Below are positions 14,142 to 21,885 of a stretch of 64,000 nucleotides of DNA, in pieces; the stretch's first letter is position 1, and the number at the start of each line of letters is the position of its first letter. This DNA is from Rutpela maculata (taxonomy: Eukaryota > Arthropoda > Insecta > Coleoptera > Cerambycidae). A program made the position numbers and the translations under genes. The notes beneath the pieces were generated by a model. That model saw only the letters and a program-made list of their open reading frames with translations, made no database searches and was not told the origin of the DNA. The DNA is taken from contig OW386286.2 of NCBI GenBank assembly GCA_936432065.2, positions 9,231,208 to 9,295,207 of the forward strand, in the 5' to 3' direction.

Positions 14142-17100
14142 GCCACACTTCCACAATTAATAATACAATAAAAACTAGCCATTTTGTATGATATAATATT
14201 GATAAACTCTAGGATTACGAAAAATTTAATTCTGAGGTTCAGTCAGTTGCCATTTGACAGCTAATGACAGCGGTTTGTTTTTCCTAAGGTCTGGGACCTG
14301 TGACGTCACGCGCACGTGACAGGTTAATTCGCATACGTTAATTCGCTTAATGGTTCTGTCTTCAACAAGTAGTGGCTTGCGATATATTGACTTTTGAGCA
14401 TTGTGCCCATGAGAACTATTGTTCAGGAGTTCAAGACTACATACTAAAATATACCATACAGGGTCATTCACAGAAAGCGGGTATTAGACGTTTCTTGGGA
14501 TCAGTCGAGTTTAGAAATTTGAAAATTTTTGGATATGGCGGATCCAACGAAAATATTTTCATGCTTGTGCTACTTCCGCTTATACCGTAGCACCTAACTT
14601 TGTTATTTTAAATGGAACACCCTGTATTTTATTGCATATTTCGATTCCTCATAAAATTTTAGCTTAGGTTTATGTACCATAACATACTCTTAAACATACC
14701 GGTTTTCGAGATAATTAATATTTTTGGAGATTTTTGACGGTTCCCACCCTTCGGTAAAAAAATCAATATCTTCTATCATGTAGCCGATTAGGACATTTTC
14801 TTTTCAAACTCTCACAAGTATCCTATGACCTAACTAAAAGTTCTCTTATGTTTTCACAATATCATACAGAGTATTTTATTTTCACAGTCGAACATTGTTT
14901 TAGTTTAAACGTGAAAAAGTCATTTTTTTCAAATGGAACCCCCTGTATATTTTCACAGAATCTAATAGAGGATTGAATTCTGCATCGATTGATGTTACCA
15001 TTCCCTATACCTATCTCTCTTTGTTTTCTTATTATGGACGAATATTTGTTAAACGTACAAACAAAATCAGCACTGTTTGTTAGTAGGCAATACAAGTCAT
15101 AACTTGGTTCCTTTTTTATCATAAACGAGAATAATCATGTAGATAATTGATAATCATTTGTTTATTATGAAGATGACAGCTTCAAAAACGAGAGATTAGA
15201 TTTATAACAAATACTTTGGGACAAAAATTTACAAAATTAATGAACACTTTGAATATAAATATTTAATGCAGCAACTGTTCAAAATGCTCTCCACTTGAAC
15301 TTACAGTGGCCTGGCTAATTCATGGGGATTTGTTAAAATGTAGCCCGTTCTCTGTTCTTTGGATCTTCATTGGTAGTAGCAGGAGTGGCATAAACAATAT
15401 TTTTAATACCCCAAAGGTCCAAAGTCTAAGGGGGTCAAATCAGGGGACCTTGCTGGCCATCTCCAAGGTCCTCGGTAGCAAAACCACCTATCTTCGAACG
15501 TCGCTGCTAATTCGTCATAAACTTCCCGTGGACCGCAACCATTCATTTGAAAATACATAGAATTATAAATATTTAGGGGAAAATTATCAATAATTTATCA
15601 ATTATCGCAAAATCTTCGCATATTTATTGCTATTTAAATTCTCCTCGTATATATGATACTATCAAAAATATTGTTTATGCCACCACGGCTACTACCAAAG
15701 AAGATCCAAAGAAGAGAATACGGACTGCATTTCAGTAAATAAATACCCACGAAATTCGCCGAGCCATAGTAAGTGCCCTAAATTCCAGGATATTGGCTTG
15801 TTTGGAGCAGAATGGAGAACATTTTGAACAGTTGCTGCATTAAATATTTATATTCAGTGTTCATTAATTTTGTAAATTTTTGTCCCAAAGTATTTGTTAT
15901 AAATCTAATCTCTCGTTTTTGAAGCTATCAAAAACAAATGATTATCAATTATCTACATGATTATTACCGAGTTATGACTTGTATTGCCTACTAACAAACA
16001 GTGCTGATTTTGTTTGTACGTTTTACAAATATTCGTCCATAATAAGAAAACAAAGAGAGATAGGTATAGGGAATGGTAATATCGATCGATGCAGAATTCA
16101 ATCCTGTATTAGATTCTGTGAAAATATACAGGGGGTTCCATTTGAAAAAAATGACTTTTTGACGTTTAAACTAAAACAATGTTCGACTGTGAAAATAAAA
16201 TACTCTGTATGATATTGTGAAAACATAAGAGAACTTTTAGTTAGGTCATAGGATACTTGTAAAAGTTTGAAACGAAAATTTCCTAATCGGCTACATGATA
16301 GAAGATATTGATTTTTTTTCTGAAGGGTGGGAACCGTCAAAAATCTCCAAAAATATTAATTTTCTCGAAAACCGGAATGTTTAAGAGTATGTTATGGTAC
16401 ATAAACCTAAGCTAAAATTTTATGAGGAATCGAAATATGCAATAAAATACAGGGTGTTCCATTTAAAATAACAAAGTTAGGTGCTACATCCGGTATAAGT
16501 GGAAGTAGCACAAGCATGAAAATATTTTCATTGGATCCGCCATAACTAAAGACCCCCTCATACCAATTTTCAAATTTCTAAACTCGACAGATCCCAAGAA
16601 ACGTCTAATACCCGCTTTACGTGAATGACCCTGTATGTGATGCGACAACTTTTGCCCAACGCTATACTAAAACAGTATTGAGTAATGGCACCTGATAACC
16701 TGTACAGTCTCTTATTTTGATTTGCAATAACTCTCTAATGACATGATGATTTGATGAATAAATTAAAAAGAGAATTAGTTAAACTTACTGTTGCTCTACC
16801 TTTAATAGCATTGGTGTCTATAAACCACTGCTTACTAGCTCTAATTATCACAGGTTTTTGAGTTCTCCAATCATAAGGGTAGCTATGAATGAATTCTCCT
16901 AAATGCATTAGATCATTTTTTATCAATTCTAATACTGTCTCAGTCCCTTCTGATAAAACAAACTGTCCTTCAAGTTTCGGTCCTGCCGTTGAATTATATG
17001 TTCCTATTTCGTTAACCAGATCCACCTTAAAAATTAGAATACTTTAAATATATCCATGTATAAAATTTTTTTTTCTTTTTTTTGGAAAACGCAAAATACT

Positions 17101-20100
17101 TACAACTGATAACTTGTTGTTTAGAGCTACCAAAAAATCATCAGGTCCGTGAGCTGGGGCTGTATGCACCAACCCTGTACCTTTAGCCTGGGTGGCATGT
17201 GAAGAATTTAAAAATGGCAGTACTTGCTCTTTGTAAATAGGATGGATGTAAGTTGCTCCCTTCAACAAATTACCTAATGGAGAAATATTTACTGAATATA
17301 TAAGGCAGTTCAAGTACTTACCTGATATGACATTTAACAGTTGAAAATTGCAATTAAACACATTAGATACATTTTCCAACAACTCTGTTGCAATAATATA
17401 TATGTCTGTATCTTCGGGATTAGGTTTCTTTACCAAGCAATAGGATAGAAGCTCGTTATAACAAACTGCCTGATTAGATGGCAGTGTCCAAGGAGTTGTG
17501 GTCCAAATTATGGCATAGACACTTAAAAAAATTATTAAAATTCTGGAAAACATGTTAAAAAAAAAGTTACCGTTTGCCTTTGACAGTTTCCACTTTTGGA
17601 ATATCCTTAACCTCGAATCTCACATACGCACTAGGACTTATATGGTTTTCGTTATACTCTAACTCTGCTTCTGCTAAAGCTGTTCTAAAAATTGTAAAGC
17701 ATTGCAATCTTGTGAATCATACATAAAAACTTAATTACCTCGTAGACGGAGACCAATAAATTGGCTTGATGTCTCTGTAAATTAGATTCTTTTCATACAT
17801 TTTATAAAATTGCCGGAACTGTATTTTAACATAATCTACATTATAAGTTGTGTACGAATTTTTCCAGTCACCAATAACTCCCCATGACTTAAAAGCCTCT
17901 TTCTGTTTTTCTATAGTGTTCTCAGCAAAGCTTCTAGCTACGTAAAAATTGAGTTTTATATAATATACAGTATATTGTGATTCAAAGAGTTTGTATCATA
18001 TGACAAAATTCTTTATTAAATTTTAACACAAACAAATTAAATAAAAAATCTGAAAGAATAATTTACAGACCAATAACACATAAAGGTTTGTTTAATCTAC
18101 ATGAATCTTTATCTACTGTAAACTGGATGATTATTAGAGACCAATATCCCTTTGAGAGAGTTTTTTAAAAACTGTAAGTATAGTTATAGAAATAATTTGG
18201 ATAAAGCTGAAAGATTTGCGCACGATAATTTTATTAACAGCTCAAACAACCTGCAAAACCTGGAATTTGATAAATAATTAAAAAACCGATAGTGACTCTG
18301 ATCCTTGTATTCATCCCGATAGGTTCAATGATTATTTTGTAAATATTGCAAGCGAGATAATAGAAAATCTACCACAAAGTGAAACAAATTATGATAGATA
18401 AAACAAAATTTCAAATTTCTACTAGCACTAAATTTCAATTTAGGGAAGTAAGCTACAATGAAGTCTGATATATGTCGAATTTAAAAAAAACAAACAGCAA
18501 AGATGCTTATAATATTAATATGGAAATCTTAAGAACAACAAAATATATAATACTAATCCCACTGCCTTGATTAATCTATGTATATGTAATAATAGTTTCC
18601 CTGATGAACTTAAAATCTCCAAAGTAGTACCCACACATAAAAAGGACTCCAAAGATGAGCCCTCGAATTATCGTCCGATTTCAATAATTACTTTTCTAGC
18701 TAAAATCTTTGAGATGATTCTAAAGAAACAAATAACGGAACATTTTGAGCAAACTAATCTTGTCAGTCAACATCATTTCGGTTTTAGGAAAAGTAAATCC
18801 ACTACATTAGCTATCCTGTCCTTAATTGATTTCATAAACAATGGTTTTGAAAACGGTTTATATATTTACTCGCAATTCTTGGATCTTACCAAAGCGTTTG
18901 ACTGTGTATCCCATGATATTTTACTAGATAAGCTAAAGTTCTACGGATTTGACGAAAACAGTGAAAACCTAATCGCCTCCTACCTCAGCAACCGTCATCA
19001 GTTCGTTACCAACAAAAGTAAAAGCTCGGCCTTATTACCTATAAAATATGGTCTATAGTCGGCCCCATATTATTCCTTATATATATCAATGATTTGCCCA
19101 GTTCAGTAGCTAACAGTCACTTTATTCTGTTTGCTGATGACACCACTATCTCAAATCCTTTTTCCAACCTTAATGAATTAATAGATAATATAAATATATC
19201 GCAGTTAAAAGCTGAGCAATGGTTTCTGGCCAATCATTTGTGTTTAAATCCGACTAAAACTGAGAAAGTAATATTTAACCTAAGAAATGCAAATTACATA
19301 GACAACTCTACCTATAGTAATGAAACTACATTTTTAGGGCTCTCCCTTGATTCAAAATTATCGTCGGAACCTCAAACAACGCATGTATGTAAAAAAGTCT
19401 CAAAAAGTGTATATTTATTACGGAGTCTGTCTCACAAGGTCTCACAAAAAACTCTCATAACTATGCTTACCATGGATTAATACATACCACTATTTTTTAC
19501 GCAATTCTGGCCTGAGGTCATGCCCCATCTGCCAGTTCCGTTTTCTCATTGCAAAGAAAATCAGTTAGAGTGATTGCTGATCTGAATTATAGAGGTGATT
19601 GCAAAAACGTATTTATTCGACTTAAAATTCATACATTGCCTTGTATGTACATTCTTCATTGTCTAATGCACATAAAAGAATATGAAAGCAAATATGCAAC
19701 CCACATCAGCTACTCCACAAGAAGGTATAATTCAATTTTGCCGGACTATCTGAGGTTAACTAAATCTAGGAACAGCATCAATTACTACGGAATAAAGTTT
19801 TTTAATGTATTACCCATCCATATCAAACAGTCAAACTGTAAAAAATTTAAAGAAACGGTGAAACGTTTTCTGCTCGGGCAAGCGTTCTAGTAATTTGAGG
19901 AATTTCTATGTGCAGATTTTAGTCACTTTGATGTGTGTTAGTTCTCACTTTATGTACGCTTTCATGTATTTTGATTGTTTTTTTTTGTTTGTTTGTATTA
20001 TGATAATTTTATGTTTTTACCTGTAACATTTTATGTAATATTCGATATTACTTCTTTCCATTTTTTTCTGAACCTATACCTTGACTTGTGTAAATACTTA

Positions 20101-21133
20101 CTGTGTACTAGCACCAATAAACTATTATTATCATTATTATTATTATTTCAGAAAATAGTATTCTGATTTTATTTTTCTCCTTGATTTTTTTCCTTTCCTA
20201 CTAACGAATTTTCGCACATAAGACAGATAAACTCTTTGGATTTTATAGCCTCTTGTACTACTTGGGAAAGTCCCTTTAACAATAAATATAGAAAACACAC
20301 CCCATGAAATTTGCTGATGGAGACAGTGTTTATATTCATGAGTCTCCACTCATTGCCTCTTTAATTTTCTTTTATTTAAATTGTTTTCTATTAATGCCTT
20401 ATTTATATTAACTTCCTGGCGAAGTTTAGCTAATGCTACTCTACCACTTAACCGGGACGGCGAGATGAGATACGGTCACCAATTCAAGTTACGGACTCGC
20501 CTGGTGTGCTTAACTTCGCCGATCGAGGTCCAGTCACTGAAACCGGTACCGTACCTCACCTATTAAATATTTGGCCTTACCTTTTGCTCTGATTTCAATA
20601 GGGTTCATTTTACTAGAATTAGACATTGCTTTCAATTCAATTGGTAAACCGTGACAGTCCCAACCTGGTATATAATTTACTTTATTTCCTTTTAATATTT
20701 GATATCTCAAAATGGTATCTTTCAATATCTAAAAATGCCGAATAATACTACATAACGTGTAACTATTAAAGAATGTAATATTTACTTTATTAATTGCATG
20801 GCCCATATGAGGTAGTCCGTTCGCATAAGGGGGCCCATCATGCAACACAAATTCTGGTTCGGATAAATGACTTCTTTGCCACAAATATAAATTTTCAAAG
20901 TCTGCCACCTAAAATGTTGTTATTATGATGTCGTTCAAATGCACGAAGAACTAAAAACTTACATTGTAAATATGTGAATCTCGTTCCACTAACTTCTTGC
21001 TTTCTAACCTTAATGGAAACTTAGTTTTTGGTAAGAGCACAGTGCTATTATACAATTTATTCTTTGGCTCACTTTTGGTACAATAAAATACCCTGTTTGT
21101 TTTATTTATTTGCTGGACAAATTTTAAAATCAT
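3141..21133 (-). CDS. IARS2: Mitochondrial isoleucyl-tRNA synthetase (3' end outside window)
   Basis: The enzyme charges mitochondrial tRNA-Ile with isoleucine. Coding exons on the minus strand are 21133-20963, 20908-20786, 20728-20581, 17937-17739, 17684-17571, 17521-17322, 17273-17104, 17025-16789, 4935-4763, 4703-4571, 4513-4218, 3915-3702 and 3575-3141. Every junction has GT-AG and phases close to exactly 871 codons without a stop. Landmarks in order are a basic N-terminal presequence, the HMGH form of the HIGH motif (91-94), the CP1 editing domain, RPYWCISRQR, WFDSG, KMSKS (625-629) and the anticodon-binding domain (IKDRLYCE, PHLAEE). From memory of the family (~1,010 residues), the C-terminal zinc-binding tail is missing; its exon lies beyond position 1. 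Most introns are 48-126 nt, but two are 2.6 and 11.9 kb and full of transposons. It looks functional. Confidence 0.93.
3702..3915 (-). CDS. IARS2: IARS2 exon 12: start of anticodon-binding domain
   Basis: It encodes WWVACHASQVSLASVSTNVL and continues to DRYMLHLLYQFNQQ, the entry to the helical anticodon-binding domain. A 302-nt intron precedes it. Confidence 0.86.
4218..4513 (-). CDS. IARS2: IARS2 exon 11: WFDSG and KMSKS
   Basis: It holds DIWFDSG, DLYLEGVDQFTGWFQASLL, the HGF block and KMSKS, the second catalytic signature of class I synthetases. It ends within an Arg codon completed by exon 12 (R-WWV). Confidence 0.93.
4571..4703 (-). CDS. IARS2: IARS2 exon 10
   Basis: It encodes EQHGTDFWWKLGIKELLPEN, matching the GSD.WW...LLP block of the family. 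Small introns of 59 and 57 nt flank it. Confidence 0.87.
4763..4935 (-). CDS. IARS2: IARS2 exon 9: RPYWCISRQR block
   Basis: It begins ELLEDVK, which joins seamlessly onto the end of exon 8 across the 11.85-kb intron, and contains RRPYWCISRQRKWGVPIPVF. Confidence 0.9.
4964..5772. other. Intron 8 proximal sequence, nothing recognised
   Basis: This stretch next to IARS2 exon 9 carries no gene-like frame that I recognise and no clear repeat ends. Confidence 0.4.
5891..6360. repeat. 108-bp tandem repeat, about 4.3 copies
   Basis: The phrase CAAGATGGCGGACGAATTTC recurs at 5901, 6009, 6117 (one change) and 6225, with a decayed copy at 6332. The period is 108, 108, 108, then 107 bp. Since 108 is divisible by three, it creates false repeated peptides. 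Confidence 0.92.
7184..7869. mobile_element. MITE with ~300-bp inverted arms, TA target
   Basis: TA|CAGTGTGTTTCAC on the left mirrors GTGAAACACTG|TA on the right. Pairing continues inward through the GACCAGAAAAA and GGTACC segments. The 686-bp element has no ORF and is nested in the 5775-9703 element. Confidence 0.75.
8239..9464. mobile_element. TACTTCCACATCCA element with internal direct duplication
   Basis: It opens TACTTCCACATCCA and closes TGGATGTGGAAGTA. Segments 8417-8896 and 8994-9464 are diverged direct copies, each ending with the same 14-mer and both containing a GTGCGCACAAAAAA stretch. A related reversed piece occurs near 26430-26760. Confidence 0.65.
9710..10260. other. Intron sequence, nothing gene-like recognised
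   Basis: Segment 9745-9800 resembles 8215-8270 (CTGCCTAAGGAATCA), so part is repeat-derived. The rest shows no recognised feature. Confidence 0.35.
10273..10419 (-). other. Cys-rich exon-like open frame, unrecognised
   Basis: A stop-free frame of ~49 codons between a possible acceptor (GACAAG|CAG) and a consensus donor (GTAAGT) reads ILTCEHCAHENYCSGGQDH, then further cysteines and a CHLG end. At least eight Cys residues in so short an AT-rich stretch is notable. A diverged plus-strand copy lies at 14372-14455. I cannot name the family; a transposon exon or a captured gene fragment both fit. It lies antisense to nothing known, on the same strand as IARS2, inside its intron. Confidence 0.35.
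10983..11896. repeat. Dispersed repeat interrupted by nested insertions
   Basis: Pieces 10983-11036 and ~11659-11896 match 24843-25115 almost continuously, ending in GACGTCACGTGCAGATGCCC. Between them sits a tandem pair of ~185-bp units that begin GGCAATCCAAACCA and contain CCTTGGCTAC. The second unit is itself split by the hAT-type element at 11241-11499. Confidence 0.7.
11241..11499. mobile_element. hAT-type MITE
   Basis: The 259-bp segment begins CAGTGGCGGATCTAAGG and ends with the approximate complement AGATCTGTCACTG. Flanking octamers CAGGTGAC and CACGTGAC differ at one base, fitting an 8-bp hAT target duplication. No ORF. Confidence 0.6.
12440..12671 (+). pseudogene. YqaJ/SWIM-family N-terminal fragment, frameshifted
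   Basis: The frame from ATG 12440 encodes MTVSSYFAELSPDVEVRYTA and runs 60 codons through FPNVTHRDVANYLIFERIT to a stop at 12619. A shifted frame continues DEFKALKSLEA and stops at 12671. I recall the order P.VT..D.VNYL.F....T..EFKAYKSLEAY from the N-terminus of repeat-associated animal proteins that carry SWIM and YqaJ recombinase domains. Those downstream domains are absent. The assignment rests on that motif order only. Confidence 0.45.
13507..14145 (+). mobile_element. 5'-truncated LINE, 3' end with (ATT)n tail
   Basis: The piece encodes the C-terminal part of a Jockey-like LINE ORF2: AVRILCGMTHRESCRNAF, a frameshift, then HYNTRNREQLQIP and DYWGPKLYNKIP to a stop at 13870. The 3' UTR ends AATAAAGCA and an (ATT)n tail. 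It interrupts the TIR element at 12244-14320. Confidence 0.75.
14372..14455 (+). other. Second copy of the Cys-rich exon-like sequence
   Basis: Its frame reads HCAHENYCSG, like the minus-strand copy at 10273-10419, but has lost one Cys (CEHC to FEHC). It is cut off by the insertion of the mariner-like element at 14459. Confidence 0.4.
15266..15466 (-). pseudogene. Mariner-like transposase 3' fragment, left half
   Basis: The minus strand shows RWPARSPDLTPLDF, then after a frameshift NIVYATPATT, and ends GEHFEQLLH before a stop. This is the C-terminal signature of mariner-type transposases. The catalytic domain upstream is missing. Confidence 0.7.
15640..15842 (+). pseudogene. Mariner-like transposase 3' fragment, right half
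   Basis: The plus strand shows KNIVYATTATTKED and, further on, GEHFEQLLH plus stop, the same two blocks as the left half in the opposite orientation. Stops separate them, so it is non-coding today. Confidence 0.65.
16789..17025 (-). CDS. IARS2: IARS2 exon 8
   Basis: It contains HSYPYDWRTQKPVIIRASKQ followed by WFID, a landmark of the family. The donor GTAAGT at 16788 opens the 11.85-kb intron 7. Confidence 0.9.
17104..17273 (-). CDS. IARS2: IARS2 exon 7: editing domain, HTAPAHG block
   Basis: It contains AKGTGLVHTAPAHGPDDF, the second editing-site block. It ends at a GTAAGT donor. Confidence 0.86.
17322..17521 (-). CDS. IARS2: IARS2 exon 6: editing domain, threonine-rich block
   Basis: It contains IIWTTTPWTLPSNQAV, the CP1 editing-site signature. 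I end it at CATATCAG|GTAAGT, opening a 48-nt intron (17321-17274) that would otherwise read through in frame. Confidence 0.82.
17571..17684 (-). CDS. IARS2: IARS2 exon 5
   Basis: It encodes TALAEAELEYNENHISPSAY, the conserved ALAEAELEY block. A 54-nt intron precedes it and a 49-nt intron follows. Confidence 0.88.
17739..17937 (-). CDS. IARS2: IARS2 exon 4
   Basis: It encodes KARSFAENTIEKQKEAF, the family's GDW block and PIYWSPSTR, leading into the editing domain. Intron 3 before it is 2,643 nt and holds an antisense LINE. Confidence 0.88.
18060..20150 (+). mobile_element. LINE relic (Jockey-like reverse transcriptase), antisense in IARS2 intron 3
   Basis: Frame-broken pieces in order give a pre-RT region (RFNDYFVNIASEIIENLP), the RT start (KDEPSNYRPISI), LDLTKAFDCVSHDILLDKL, the FADDTT catalytic block (18567-19480) and the C-terminal region (19549-19890). 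At least two frameshifts split the ORF. No endonuclease domain is visible, so it is 5'-truncated. The 3' end is CAATAAACT followed by an (ATT)n-like tail. It belongs to a non-LTR retrotransposon, not a host gene. Confidence 0.88.
20151..20580. other. Intron 3 proximal part, nothing recognised
   Basis: Between the LINE tail and IARS2 exon 3 the sequence is ordinary, with a GC-richer patch at 20410-20560. No repeat ends or coding frame are recognised. Confidence 0.35.
20581..20728 (-). CDS. IARS2: IARS2 exon 3
   Basis: It encodes the conserved PGWDCHGLPIE block. I end it at GCAAAAG|GTAAGG rather than a second possible donor 25 nt further on, because this phase joins exon 4 as EIRAKARSFAEN, matching the family. 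Confidence 0.88.
20786..20908 (-). CDS. IARS2: IARS2 exon 2: HIGH motif
   Basis: The 41 codons encode DGPPYANGLPHMGHAINK, the ATP-binding signature of class I isoleucyl-tRNA synthetases. The exon is phase 0 at both ends, with donor GTAAAT. Confidence 0.9.
20963..21133 (-). CDS. IARS2: IARS2 exon 1: start and mitochondrial presequence
   Basis: The 57 codons begin at ATG 21133 and end at a GTAAGT donor. The first ~35 residues are rich in Lys and Arg and poor in acidic residues, as expected for a matrix-targeting peptide. The intron that follows is 54 nt. Confidence 0.85.
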
Positions 21134-21817
21134 TTTTAAAGACAGAACACAACTTAACCTGAAAACTTGAAGTTAAAAAGTTAGGTTAGATTCAGAAAGC
21201 AGTGAAGTACCTAGAAATACCTAAATAAAAAAAAGTAATAATGATAAAATTCCTTGGCAGCAGATATTTGTAGTTTTTTGTCTTTAAAAGTGAGATGTGA
21301 TTCGACACCCAGTGATAACTATACATAGGCAGATAATGAATCTGAAACAGGACACAGTAGTACGTACAACATATCGAAACATTGTGCAAACTCCATGGTC
21401 CATAGAACATATACCTATAATCCGTACGTTTGTCCTCTTCTATCTTTCATAGTTTGAAATGTATTACTTAATATAATTAAGGTGGGGAGTTTTTGCATTG
21501 TTTATTATTATTATTTTGCCTTTCCCAAGTAATAGAGATAGGACCTAATACATTTCGAAATGCCATATTTAGAAACTGCGAGGGATCCTTTGCAACAATA
21601 ATTGTAATTACTGGTTCACAAATCCTAAAGCAATGCAATATATTACTGAATGAACAATATCTCATTTAATAATTAAGATATCTTTATTTCCAGACTTTTA
21701 GATAAGCAACAATAAATAATTATTATATGTACAATATTCATTTTGTATTCTTTGGTAACTCGGGTTTCATTAACAAATCAAATATAAATAGCTTTAAAAT
21801 ACAATATATTGATATAC
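21134..21817. promoter_or_regulatory. Intergenic region: IARS2 upstream, VPS45 downstream
   Basis: This ~0.7-kb gap separates the VPS45 stop from the IARS2 start on the same strand. It must hold the IARS2 promoter, but I see no clear TATA box or initiator; assignment is by position only. Confidence 0.4.
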
Positions 21818-21823
21818 TTTATT
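21818..21823 (-). terminator. Polyadenylation signal for VPS45
   Basis: AATAAA on the minus strand lies 63 nt beyond the VPS45 stop codon, in an AT-rich 3' UTR. Confidence 0.6.
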
Positions 21824-21885
21824 ATATAAAAATAAATAAAAATATATAACTTAAATTTAAAAAAAGTATAAATTAGGGGAATGAT

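Larger units (their letters stand above)
12244..14320 (+). mobile_element. TIR element, copy 1, with YqaJ/SWIM-like fragment
   Basis: The ends are inverted repeats of ~55 bp containing CGTGCGC, GACGTCACAG and AGACCTTAGGAAAAACAAAC. A second copy lies inverted at 59766-61212. The element carries an N-terminal coding fragment (12440-12671) and was later hit by a LINE at about 13507-14145. In copy 2 the sequence on both sides of that LINE is continuous, which defines the insertion point. Confidence 0.7.
14459..16633. mobile_element. Mariner-like element folded into an 830-bp inverted repeat
   Basis: TA|CAGGGTCATTCAC at the left mirrors GTGAATGACCCTG|TA at the right. The arms 14459-15296 and ~15812-16633 are near-complete reverse complements. 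Each arm begins centrally with the 3' end of a mariner-type transposase and runs outward through its 3' region to the TIR. The structure looks like two 3' halves fused head to head. Confidence 0.85.

Noticed and set aside
20534..20580. Alternative longer end for IARS2 exon 3 using GTGAGG
   Set aside because: It would break the phase with exon 4 and insert residues within a conserved block.
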